From positions 57,056,042-57,120,041 of the forward strand of contig CM060734.1 of assembly GCA_030704615.1 (NCBI GenBank): a stretch of 64,000 bases of DNA. Reading direction: 5' to 3'. Positions 25,301 to 36,528 of this stretch are shown here, one piece after another. Under the pieces are notes generated by a model, which did no database searches, had not been told where the DNA came from, and worked only from the letters and a program-made list of their open reading frames with translations. How positions within the stretch are numbered: position 1 is the first letter of the stretch; each line of letters starts with the position of its first letter. The DNA is from Takakia lepidozioides (lineage: Eukaryota > Streptophyta > Takakiopsida > Takakiales > Takakiaceae). The translations under genes were made by a program, and so were the position numbers.

Positions 25301-26094
25301 TCTTCTGGTGCAGAAATTATTTTTGTCCGTGTACGATATAAGTGGAGTGGATGGGAAGCCTGATGATGATCAAAATGGTGTACCATGCACGGGTCCTCAA
25401 CCTTGCTCGGTATGTATATCTGTTCTATCTGGATTGTTCCTTTCTGAAGCCGCCTTTCTTATACCTTCTGCAATGACACTAAAGTTTTTGTTAGTGACGA
25501 AATCCAGTTTGAGTACCATTTTCCAGGAGCTTTCAATCAAAGATGTCTTAGAGCTTCCTTCCCGAGGTTTTCTTGGTAGGAGACTTTACTGCATTGCATT
25601 ATCATTTCATATCATCGTTATCATTATCATTATCATTACCTTAAGTGAGTTGGAAGGGATTAGGTACTCTTTAAAGTCTGGGATATCAAACCTCATCTGG
25701 ATGCATTGTTAACTCATATCCATGTATGAGTGGAAAATCTTTCAAGTTCTAAGCACCTAGGCTTCTACAAGATTGTGCAAAGTTGGTGGTGGGGTCCCAG
25801 AAGGACTGTGGTCATTTATCTTCTGAAGGCACCCCTCATGGGATCATGATACAGGATGTAGGTGATGATGATACCTCAGTCTCAGGCCAACTAGGAGCAA
25901 CACAAATTAGTGAGCAGAGCGCAGACTCAGACCAATCCCTGCGAAAGACCCACATGTTGCAAGTGTATGCAGATGGCACTGCAGAGGCTCCCCCACAGCC
26001 GTATGATGGTGAGGGAGGCAGAAAGGGTGTGATGGCTGTGCCTAAGGCCATGGTTTATCCCCCTCTCCCCATATCTTGGAACCAACTTATCTGA
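22337..26094 (+). CDS. REVEILLE/LHY-CCA1-like (LCL) single-MYB transcription factor, copy 1
   Basis: Exons: 22337-22518, 22916-22973, 23304-23427, 23805-23942, 24413-24522, 24790-24849, 25314-25409 and 25801-26094. They have GT-AG borders and consistent phases and sum to 1062 bp (353 aa). The MYB repeat spans exons 1-3: [20 protein letters not shown], then [15 protein letters not shown], then [16 protein letters not shown] with the diagnostic SHAQKYF. The basic segment PPPRPKRKS follows. Exon 5 encodes [17 protein letters not shown], the conserved block of the RVE4/6/8 (LCL) subgroup, and exon 6 encodes [16 protein letters not shown]. These proteins bind evening-element DNA in the nucleus and regulate circadian genes (family knowledge). 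Exon 8 is the least certain. A paralogue lies convergently at 36.5-39.7 kb. Confidence 0.9.
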
Positions 26095-27631
26095 CGCTCC
26101 CCCCATCTCTTTCTATGCAAACACAAGCTCCAGCTCCAGCTGCATCCATGGTGGGAAAGGCCAGATTCTGCATAAGGATTCAGTTTGATTGCAAGGCCGG
26201 TGGCACTGGAGGCGGATGTAGATATGTGGGAGCTTGACTTGAGCTCCTTTGTTTTCCAACCAAGATCTGTATTATGAGCTCATTGTGAATAGGTTGATCT
26301 TTATGTTGGTATGTAGCGACTATTTGCCTTGCTGCAAAGAGTTGGCATAGCATTCTTTCAAGTGTTCAGTGGTGTAGTATAGCAAAAACATCTTGATTTA
26401 GTCTGAAAAACAGACTCAATCTGCAGAGTGTGTAATAGCCCGCGGTCTTTCTCAAATCTTGTAAACAGGAGGGTTTGCCTCCTTGAGTATGTACTATGTT
26501 CAACAGTATTGTGTAAATTTGAGAGTTTACATTTAAGTTATGTCGACACACCTGTTGGTCCTGTGCTTTGGCCCTTCCTGTACCTGGTCATTTTGTTTGC
26601 TATCATGCTGTCAACTCATCGGCTGTATGGATGTACTGCCTGTGAAACTGTGCAGTGCTATCTGTTTGCCTCATGAACAGGGACTGTTGCCTCACAAACA
26701 TGGACACGTCCCTGTCTAACTCTGCTGTCCTTCATTACTAGTGGGGTTATGGTCATCAGTGAACCCTCTCTCAGGGCTTTGTGGCGGAGTCTGTGGACTT
26801 GACTTTGTCCTAACGTCTCTGGGCTGGGGTAGGTGTGGACTGTTAGCCAACTGCCAGCCGAATCTCATCCAAATGTCTGCATGTAAAATCCTTTGTAAAA
26901 CCTTCTCCTAGCTGCCCAGATTTGTGCGTGGGATGCAGTTCAGTTGTGAAACCATATTTCGGGGGCAAGTCCAGTGAGAACAGACAACAGACACCATCTA
27001 AGTACATACTCGAACAAGTAAATCCATAACAACAGTGTTTGTTTCGGGAAACCTTTGTGTAGCCAGCAAGCAAGTGTGTAGAATATAATACACCCATAGG
27101 TGGTGGAGAGGTTAAAAGCGTGTAATAAAAGGAATGGCAAAAGCACATAACATCTGCAGTCGGAAGTCCAACTAAATCACGTCACGCTACCCTTGTGCTC
27201 TCATCCGTTTCTGCTCATCTTAGCTCACCATCTTTCTCTCGTACATGCATTTTCGAGGAAGTTGCTAGCATAAAGCAGAGATCGGCCTGCAGTCACAGAG
27301 AAGAAGGCAATATTTTGGAGTTGGGTGAAAGATAATTTGCAAGGTAACAAGATTCGGACGCTCATGCTCATGTTTGTATGGCTTCTTTCTGCAGCTATTT
27401 TTTCTATATTGTGAGATGCTGGATCGGTTTCTACACTTCCGATCGCAGCTGTGTTAGAGTCGATGGGTGTGATCGTTTGTGAGTAATCTGATTGACCGAT
27501 CGTTCTTCTATGCTTGTGGACACTGCAAAGGAAATTGTAACACAATTACATCATCAAGGTCGGGGGATAACTGTAAGTACAAATCTGGGGGTTGCGGATC
27601 TTATCACACTCGTGTGAATTGTGCGTGCAGG
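26095..27631. other. Intergenic, no gene seen
   Basis: This holds the presumed 3' UTR of the clock-gene copy and a promoter region for the small gene that follows. Short frames on both strands lack motifs. Confidence 0.45.
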
Positions 27632-27844
27632 ATGTCTCAGCCAGAGTTTCTCAAAAACGTGACGGAGTGCTGGGAAGCCACAAAGATTCGGGCCCAAAAT
27701 TCGGTGAAGGCTGTAGGTGATGCGTGGACAATTTACGTTGAGCCGAAGGCGCGGGAGTGGGAAGAGACCTTGAAGCAAAAGATGGGGGATACCCAAAGAT
27801 ATTTGAAAGAGAAGGCGGATAAACTTACCAAGCAGGATCATTGA
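27632..27844 (+). CDS. Small 70-aa helical protein, unknown function
   Basis: ATG at 27632 directly follows a CAG acceptor-like site (GTGCGTGCAG), so an upstream non-coding exon is likely. The product is 70 residues, mostly predicted amphipathic helix (NSVKAVGDAWTIYVEPKARE, then WEETLKQKMGDTQRYLKEKA), rich in Lys and Glu, and has no signal peptide or membrane segment. I do not recognise the family. The spacing of hydrophobics would suit a small mitochondrial or LEA-like helical protein, but this is a guess. Confidence 0.4.
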   Translation: MSQPEFLKNVTECWEATKIRAQNSVKAVGDAWTIYVEPKAREWEETLKQKMGDTQRYLKEKADKLTKQDH

Positions 27845-28909
27845 GTATGTTCGATCTTTCCGTGGACTATCTTGGCAGCTTAGTCTGAATCACTCTCGCT
27901 CTCTCTCTCTCTTCTTCCTTCATGATACATGAAGGTATCAGGAAGAAGGGTCAGTGAAGAGGTTTCTGGTTTCGTCCTGGAATGATGGGATTGTTCATGC
28001 CTTACATAGCTGGTGGTCCTATTTCCTTCCTGCATGCCAGGGGGAAGGAAGCAAGAAGATGCCTGGCCTTGTTTATAGGGATGCCAGTGTCCAGAAGGTC
28101 ATTGGGTGTATAGAAAGAATGTGGAAACTTGAGAAGGTAGACTGTAAAAGACAAAGCTCCGCGAATTGTCACAAATTGTGGTTACATAGTGGACTTGATT
28201 GCTTGATTGATTCAATGTCTTCTCTCGAAATTGATGGGTTTCCACTTTTCTCTCCTTTTGTGGAAGTAGGAAGATGAACGTTATATCTTGGTCATCATGT
28301 TGTAGCCACTGTGAGGTCGACTTTGGTTTCAAAATCCAAACTCCAGAATGCCACGCTGCAAGTGCTGGTGATCCTTCTCACTCCCTGGATCCGCTTTCAT
28401 GTGCAAATTCCTTGGCAGAGATGAAATTTTCCCAAATTGGCAAACACCTATGCTCTTCAAAGAAATCTCTTTATCTACACATGAGATGAGTGTAATCATA
28501 TGATTCTGGTGACTTTTGCAACAGCAACATTGGAAGTCACTGGTATCTACAAGTAAAGGTCTTTCCCTGAGATCTATGATCTAAGAAACCCGGGAAATGA
28601 TTCCAGGAATAGAAATTTTGATTAATAATCTTTGCAGTCAAAAGAGTGTACAGTGGGAGGTGGCGCCCGGTCCCGTGTTAGTTCCAACACTAGTAGAGAA
28701 AACAACACAAGTGATGGGTGTCTATCAAATCTGCAGCTCCAAAACTATCTTAAGAAATGGTCTGGACAGTTCTCAAATCAAACATCACTTTCAGATCCAG
28801 CTCCCTTCTTGAAAGCTGGCACTTGAATTAAGGTAGTATATCCGAGAGTAGAGACCTTGCCCCCTCCATATATACTCACCACCAAGCACACAAAAAACTT
28901 AAGCTGAGC
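27845..28909. other. Intergenic
   Basis: A CT microsatellite lies at 27894-27914. There is no supported gene. Confidence 0.45.
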
Positions 28910-31514
28910 TCAGGGCTTTGCAAGGGGATTTGGTTCATAAGCGCCATCAAAGAGGTGGTAGTGCTTTTTTTCTCTGTGGCTTCGAGGGAATTTTGTCATG
29001 TACCACTGAGCTATGGCAACATTGTAAAGAGCAACTTTGTTGTCTTTTCCACTTGCTTTGAAGGCAATCAGCCCATCATCGCTGCTCATGTCATACGTTT
29101 TTGTAGAAAACGTTTTAGTGTTAAACAACTCTTGAAAAACCAAATCTGGCATCATGCCATTTGGGATCTCTGAGAAAATTCCAGTGGGGGTGCCCTCATT
29201 GTCCAGAACAACTTCCACAAGCCATAAGTTCCTAGGCTTTTCCCTATATCTCGTGCATGCAAAGACTCGACTAGGACTGCCTTGAACAACTTTCGGGGCT
29301 TCAATTTGGACTCCAGAAACAACCAATAAATAAAAATCAAAGCACAATCGCTGCTTGCGGTTCCTGCTAATATTAAAGTAATAAAGAGCTGGTTTCCTAA
29401 GGTCTTCCAAGCCTCCCAACCTGGTGATGACTCTAATACCCCCAAAATACACACCATAGTTCACTACTGCCATGCCTGACCTCCCACAATGTCGTTTGGA
29501 AATGGCCCTCGCATCTGTAATATAATTAGCATGAGTGTAGTTTTGTTTATCAGATGAATACACCACAACAGAGAGCATTTGTCCAGACGATTTTTTATTT
29601 GAACCAGAGTTCTGGTTTGTATACTGGTCAGCGGAAAAATTATCCCAGCCTGCTAGGACCAGATAGTAATTGGTGCGCTCTACATTTGAGTAAAGAAACC
29701 TGGCCATCTTGTCGTTCATCATTCGGCCAGGGATAGGGGGCAATAAAATATACTCGCGCGTAAGGGGGTTCGTAACACATACCAAGGCTTGGTCAGAGCC
29801 CCTCAGCTTGTTGTCTTCTAGCAGCCAGTGCTTTGCATTAGGAATTTGCATTTTACCACACAATAAGATGGGCCCTCGGCCTGGTTGCTCTCCTCCCTCC
29901 ATAGCCAGTAGACCTGCACATTACAAGTTTCCTAAAATCAGCTTGTCATATGGTGAGAGGTACAACTCCCAGATCTGAGTTGAATTCTTCCAAATATACA
30001 TGGTTCTATGACATTGATCAAAGTTGCTATCTAAGGGACAATATTATTGGACCACCACTAAGCCTGACATATCTACTGCGCATGTAATCAAGATCAAAGA
30101 AGCATCCTGACTAATGCAGCCACCCTTTCGTCAGCTCTTCATAAGCCAAGACAAAGTTCAGACCTGCACCGCCAGCGATCACTTTGTCCACATCATTGGG
30201 TAGATAGTCAAGAGGGGGCAGGGATATCCAGCTGCGATTGTGCCTTCCAAAACCCTCAACAGTATATGTCTTGTTTCTTGTTTCCATGATGCAAGGATGG
30301 TAACAATGATACATTTTTTTCTCCTTATCTGCGTACATGCTGGGGGACCATACATTATCTCTTCCAGGATTTTGTGAAGATCTTCGTTTGTGCCTCCTTA
30401 GTTGTTTGCCATCCACTGTAAAATACACCTCTACCTGTTGTCCTCGCTCAGTATAGTTCACGTGTATTGGGCATGCGTCAGAGTCTCGCAAAGTGAACTT
30501 CACTTTTACCTGCCTCACAAAATTAGAAACGGGGCGATGAGTCAAGTGTCTTTCATCTACAATCAATTGTATCGACACTTGGGAAACTTACAGTTGTTAT
30601 TCACAGGGAAGTTATAACTTGCAAGCCACGGAGCTTAGGAGGGGGAGAGACATACCTGTCCCTTCGTTAAAAGTGTAGGGTCTATGATCCAATGAGAATG
30701 GATTAAACACTCCTTTGCATCTCTCTCCATAGCCAAATACACATCCTGCACACATGATAAATGATAACATGTTCAATAAACGATATTTTGGAGGTCTACA
30801 GTATGCCCCAAAGTTTGCTCAATCGAATACTTCAATTACTCTCAATGAGAAGTCCAACTAGCAACAAAGCACAAACAATCTTGGACGGCCAAAGCTTGCA
30901 CATTTCAATGAAGCTACTCTTTGGGTGTTCCTGCAGGCAACCTGGTAGAAATCCAAGTCCAAGCTAAATTCATGGTAATCCCTGTTGACATCTGAATTCC
31001 TGTGTTGCACCTTTGGACAATGCTACAACCACATGTATGTCCAAGGAGGCCAAGAATAAGTACATCTGAATATAATATAGGTCTTGCATCGTGATGTGAG
31101 TGGATGAGACACTCCTTAACGTCCCCATCCATAGCCTGCAACATGATAAACAACCCAAAGATGATACAAAGATTACTTTTGAGTGACAATATGGCAAATT
31201 TTTTACTGTCCTGTTCCATCATGGCCAAATGCTAGTCTAACCTAAGAGCTTTGAAGAACTTGGTTTCCAACCTCCCTTGAAAATGCCATCACGGAAGAAG
31301 TAGAACGAGGTTGCATTGCTCCTGCAATCTATACGATTCTGCCTATAGGAGGTTGTCTAGGTTTCAGGCAAACCTCACTGTCCTTTTGCAGATGGTCTGT
31401 TGGGCCTATGTCAACAGCTCCAAGACGTATATTCTGAAGCTCCTGGCCCTGCATATCTGTCGATTCTTCTTCAACCACCATAGGATCTGAGGTCAATTGA
31501 CCGGACCCAGCCAT
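28910..31514 (-). CDS. F-box-associated/kelch-like protein, 5 exons
   Basis: Minus-strand exons: 31514-31335, 31135-31064, 30745-30656, 30509-30164 and 29913-28910. All have GT-AG borders and fitting phases and give 563 aa. The exon 4-5 junction reads SWISLPPLDYLP...AGGAGLLAMEGGEQPG, followed by VCVTNPLTREYILLPPIPG. This is the typical core of the F-box-associated (FBA/kelch-like) beta-propeller that receives substrates in SCF ubiquitin ligases. An N-terminal F-box is not obvious, so the substrate-adaptor role is inference. Exons 2 and 3 both encode AMxxDxKECLIHSH and look like a tandem exon duplication. The start is the first true ATG (MAGSGQ); upstream in-frame codons lack ATG. No frame breaks are seen. 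Confidence 0.6.
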
Positions 31515-33733
31515 TTGCTTTAGTTGTTGCACGTGTGGACGTCAGTCTACACGTATGAGAAGGGCGTTAACCTCGAAACATCATCGGAAGAAGCAATTTA
31601 ATAGGAAAACAAGCTGAAACCGATCTGCCTTCCCCGCGACAGCTTTGGACTCTTCGCTCATTGATGTCATGCCAAGAGTTTAAGCCTTTCACGTCCATTA
31701 TACACAATCCCCTGCAGCACAAGAAAGCCCGTGAGATCACCTGAACTTTGAACTTTGAACTTTCTAAGAGCTCAATTGATAACGAGGTGAACTCGGAGTT
31801 CCCTTTTAACTCGTCGCTCGGATTGCATTTCTTCAAAGACCATGAAGTTGCAAGATGAAATGAAATGAAATGGTGCTTTTATAAGATGAACAATCTTGGT
31901 GCAAGAATACACAAGTTCAACCATCCGTGACCACCCTATGAGTTGCACAGTGATGGCTGTAAGCCAGCCGCTAGCCAGCTATAAGTTCAGTTTGCAATAG
32001 AGTACTGTACAATTGGACATGACTCAACCAAATTCTCGAAATGACTCACATCCTTGGATGCCATAGTTGTGCAGGAGTCCATATCAGCTTGATTTATTAT
32101 TCCGTTGCGCCAGCTGATAACCTGTCAGTCTCTACATAGGTTTCAAGACGATTTCACTAAGATCCTTCTGTCCACCTTGGAAAAGGAGACGTGTGAAGAT
32201 TCAGAGGAAGAGAATGTGACCAACACCTTGACACCCAAATAAACCCTCACATCCTCGCACAGAATTGGAAGTAGAGTTCAAGGGTTGCAGGGGGTGGGTC
32301 TACGCAAGGAAGATTTCCAGCTCTGCCCCGCATTCCCTGCCTCGTATAATTGCATTCTTCAAAAAACACATTCACTTGACATCCTTGTGCCGAGCTTGGG
32401 AAGAAACTCAAGTGCAACATACATAACATCGGATTCTTACACTCTTTGTCATAATCCAGAAAAGAATAATTTGCACAAATCCTACCAAGACTTGTCTCGA
32501 TGGAAGGCTCTGGTTGAGAAATAGGACTTTGCAGAAAGATTGCTGAAATTCTTGGACGAAAGGAAAGACGAAAGAGCGTAGACCTAGTCGGTGGTTACTA
32601 GTTACGCCCCGTTGAATCCACCACACCACACCAGCCCGTCTTTCCTTTCTTCGTCGTCTTCTTTCACGTCCCTAGTTCTCACACACGTCCGGTTCCATGG
32701 ATGAGGAAGCAACTAGCGATGAATAATATGCCTCATCAATGATGGAAATCCACAAATGGACAGCCGATTATGGATGAGGACATCTAATGAGGATGACAAA
32801 TTGGATTCATCCATGCTGGGCCTCCATATGACGGTTTGCTACACTGCCCCCTCTTGTCTCTCTCTCTTCGTCTTCTTGAAGATCGCTAAGCTGAGCACTT
32901 CTGCGGTTGCTGAGAACCTGGTGTGTTTTCTGATAGATCTAATCTTTCTTTTAGTGTGTTTGTCGAACAAGCTTGTATTTATGTAACAAAGTATGAAATG
33001 ATGTTATCTGATTGCATATGTATCTACATTGATCGACGTGAACAAATTAGCGTGCTTTCTGATTGGAAAACCTCTTGTGCATCTTTCGTTTTCTTTCTAT
33101 TTTCACTCCACAGATTGCTGCATTTTGAATGGAGATATGTGCCATTTCCAATCTCGACTAGGTAGGCCGCATAGTTTGACGTCTTGGCTCTTTGTATCTG
33201 AGAAAGAAATCAGCTATGATTGCGAGGATCAAGTGCTTCTGTCAAGGATGTTCCTCCAGGAGCTTTTCCTTTCGATGATATTCAGGACTGCAGATGTGAT
33301 TGACGCTATTTACGCAGTTTATATCACAGCGACGTAGAACTAATTCTTTAGAGCGTTACTCCTCTCTCGACCCTCCCGTGATTATTCTTGCACCACTGCA
33401 GCTTTCTTGAATTTTCTAGTCTTCAACAATCTAAATTTTTTGAAGTAGATTGGTACTATCACTCTCCATTCGCTCCCTCAGCATTTGCGAGATTGTCGAG
33501 CTTGCCCTCTTGCATTGTAGACCATCATCTTCCGCCATCTTTAGCCAGACTCTCCCGGATCATTCTCATATATTTTCTTCCGATATGCATAACTTCTAGT
33601 GGTCTTGTAAAAGATCAATCAGTGTGCCGGAAATGTGGGAGAAACTGTACAGAATGAGGACTATGGGAAGAAAGACAGTGTCTTTGTTAATTCTTGTTGT
33701 ACGTTGCTCTTTTTGCGTGAAGAAGGCTGAAAC
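31515..33733. other. Intergenic, with a truncated inverted LINE 3' tail
   Basis: At 31853-31880 the minus strand reads TAAAAGCACCATTTCATTTC, the tail of the LINE family seen at 14.2 kb. Otherwise I see no gene. Presumed promoters of the F-box-associated gene (-) and the QCR6 gene (+) lie here. Confidence 0.45.
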
Positions 33734-34432
33734 ATGGGGAACCCTGAGAAAGAAGAGGAAGAGGAAGAGCCTGATCCCGGTCCCGTTGACACAAAGCCTG
33801 AATGCGAGGAGTCATGTAAGCCAAGGTGTGTAAAATACTGGCTTCACTATGAGGTGCGCTCCCAGCTCCCCCACTAATCCTTCTGCCTTTTCCCTTGCAT
33901 CCCTCCCTCCTTATCGGGGTAACTAGCTTTCCTTTTTGCCAGCTTTTGCAAACCTTGCAAGTGGTTCGGCAGTAAATGTGATGCAGTAATGTGATGAGCT
34001 GGTTGCTACTGGTCCACGGAGTAGAGGTAAGCCAGAAGGGCCAGAAGCCAGAGGACTTGGTGACCCATTTCTGCTGGGATGTTGACCCAATCCTCCAGAT
34101 CAATTGACTGCTTGCTGTTAATCATTCTGTGGCCTACAAATTGTACTGCTCTAAGGTTTTGTTCCAAAATGCTGCTGCTGCACATGTTGTTAAGAGAAAA
34201 GAGTTTTTTGTTGTTTAATAGCAAAGCTTGATTTCCAACATTACCGAGACCTGCGGGACAAAGCGACTAGACTGAAAGCCTAGGAGTGAAGTTCCTTCAC
34301 ATGGAAATATGTGATCTTGACTGGAGAATGTAACAGGCTTGTGTAAAGCGGATTGAAGATAAACCTGGGAAGCATTGTACTGGCCAATACTTCGACTACT
34401 GGGGCTGCATTGACAGATGTGTGAGTTCTTGA
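33734..34432 (+). CDS. QCR6: Cytochrome bc1 complex hinge subunit (QCR6-like), 2 exons
   Basis: Exon 1 is 33734-33853 and exon 2 is 34337-34432, joined by a GT-AG intron (donor GAG/GTGCGC, acceptor AACAG/GCTTGT). The product is 71 aa. It starts with an acidic stretch (EKEEEEEEPDPG), as in hinge proteins, followed by CEESCKPRCVKYW, then ACVKRIEDKPGKHCTGQYFD and YWGCIDRC. The paired Cys positions and the HCTGQYFDYW signature match the mitochondrial complex III hinge subunit, which sits in the intermembrane space near cytochrome c1. It has no cleavable presequence, as is usual for the plant protein. The gene was too small to stand out as an ORF. Confidence 0.9.
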
Positions 34433-34649
34433 TCTCAAATGTGTGCAGCGTGCAGCCAATTTCCCTTGCCCCTGTACCTATTTCGTACATAGATTATGCT
34501 TAAAGGATTTTAGACGTCTCTCTCTCCATCTTTGAGCGACCTTGATGTATCCTGAAGTAGTTCTTCCACTTTGTTCTACCTTGTCCCACGGGCCCCCTAG
34601 CGTCTGTTGACGTTACAATTCTCTCTCCTTTTGTTAGCTGTTTGTCGGG

Positions 34650-34837
34650 GGCCCCACTTGAGCAGGTAGCCCAGTGGTTGGGTGTTTGTGCCTTGCCTGT
34701 GCATAACCTGGGTGATACTGGGTTCAATCCTTCAACGTGTGCCTTCGGACCGTCCATTGGGCCCTCGATGGCCTGTGTGTTGAGCAGTAGGCTCAGTAAA
34801 TTCACTGGACGTTAAAGAAACTTTATCTTTATCTTTC
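34650..34837 (+). mobile_element. tRNA-derived SINE
   Basis: A-box TAGCCCAGTGG (34667-34677) and B-box GGTTCAATCC (34721-34730) are at Pol III spacing. They are followed by an unrelated body and a tail CTTTATCTTTATCTTT. The acceptor stem does not pair, so this is not a tRNA gene. Confidence 0.7.
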
Positions 34838-35145
34838 CCGGTCTGTTTTCTCTTTCGTTTTTATCTCTTCTTCATGAATGAGCTCTGTGAACTCCGCGGA
34901 GGTTACAATTCTCTCTTATTGTGATGCATCCATCCGTTACATCTTTTGAAGCTAGAGGGCCACAGTCATGATCCTCCAATATGAACGTTCTCAAATGCTA
35001 GCGCTTGGGTGGTCCAGCCGTTAGTATAAAGGAATGCTATTCAAGCACTTACTAATAAGATGTAGAAACTAGAAACTCTTTTCTCTCTCTTCAATAGTTC
35101 TTTTCTCTGACTCTGGTTTTCCTATTTTCTCTCATGTTCTTCCTT

Positions 35146-35298
35146 CCATTTTGTCCCATAAGCTGTATAAGCTTTCCGCCTACGTTATAAAGCACCATGT
35201 CATTTCATTTCTCTCATGTTTTTCTTTCCATTTTGTCCCATAAGCTCCATGAGCTTTCCACGGACGTTATAAAGCACCATTTCATTTCATTTCATTTC
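35146..35298 (+). repeat. Two tandem LINE 3' ends
   Basis: Copies begin at 35146 and 35228 with CCATTTTGTCCCATAAGCT, keep the AAGCTC..GAGCTT-type hairpin (mutated in the first copy) and end in CATTTCATTTC. A related degenerate block lies at 34875-34920. Confidence 0.75.
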
Positions 35299-36528
35299 TC
35301 TTTTTTAAACCTCTTCACCTATCCAAGATGTGAAAGAAAAACGCGGTCGCTTTATGTGGTCAGGCGGCACCCAAGATTTTCCGCACTTTAAAGTGAGAGC
35401 ATTTGATCTGCAAAGCGATCGACCGGAGTGGTAAGGGCACTTTGGACACACTATGGGTTGGAGGCGGAGGATGTCGGAGGTCGCCTGCCACGACGTTATA
35501 CAGCCGGCGTGAAGACCATAATGATGAAGGTGCATGGGAAGGCCAGCTACCTGAGTCGCTGAACGTGCACTGGGTCATCTGGCGTCGATCTTGGGTGGAT
35601 TCGCAAGTCACTTCTTTTCTTACAGCAATACAGTCGATTAGTTCTATGCATTTGTATTCTGGTAGCCATAATTTCGCTGTGTTGAGTATTTTTGAAAACA
35701 GATTACTGTACTTGCCCTGTAATATCAGGGAACGGAGCTTTTGGTTCTTTGTAAGGCCTAGGTGACCCTGCTCGGTTCAAATCTTACAGGAGAAGAACCC
35801 TCCCCGGTACGGCTCCAGAAAATGGTCATGTACAAGTACAAGTCAGAAGTCTGCAAGAATCTACAGGTGAACAGAGCATGAAGTGCAACTTGTACCATGA
35901 ACCTAGTGGTGAACCATAAGGATCCCCCTGCTCTGGAAGAAACTCGTCTTTCCAACTGCAAGCATGGGGCCATCATTTTCTTGTCAGCCCCCTGGTGTTG
36001 GTCAGGCTGGTGCTCAGAGGCTGCTAGTGACATAAGTTTTGAACGTCAGATTACAGAGAAGAGTTGGATATGGTATCTACCTTCGCAGACCATCATCATC
36101 ATCTTGCACCATCATTGCAATAATGGCATTGCATGGTTTCTAACAAAAAGGCCTGGACCACTAGCTGCTGGACCAATCCGATTCTTGCTCCTCCCTGAGC
36201 TCCTTGCCAGGCCCAAACTCGTCACGCGTCCGTGCTGAGACTACAGTACTGCCCGAACACAGAAATCACATGATGAGTATGATCTACACCAAAATATTTA
36301 CATGAGCTGTCTTACATCAACGAGGGAAGGAAAACCTCTCAAGTTGCCTACAACCCGCAGGCTATATTACACACTCTGCAGATTTAGCCAGCATTTCAGA
36401 CTAAATCCAGACCTTCTGGGATATTATACAAGAACACAGGCACTTTGAAAAGGAACGCTCGCCCAACTCTTCACTACAGCCAAGCGAAAGAGCCTCTTCT
36501 CTGCCTGACAAAACCATTTCAAGAGCCT
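35299..36528. other. Intergenic, no gene seen
   Basis: Short frames on both strands (for example 35403-35765 and 35897-36238) have no recognisable motif. Confidence 0.4.
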
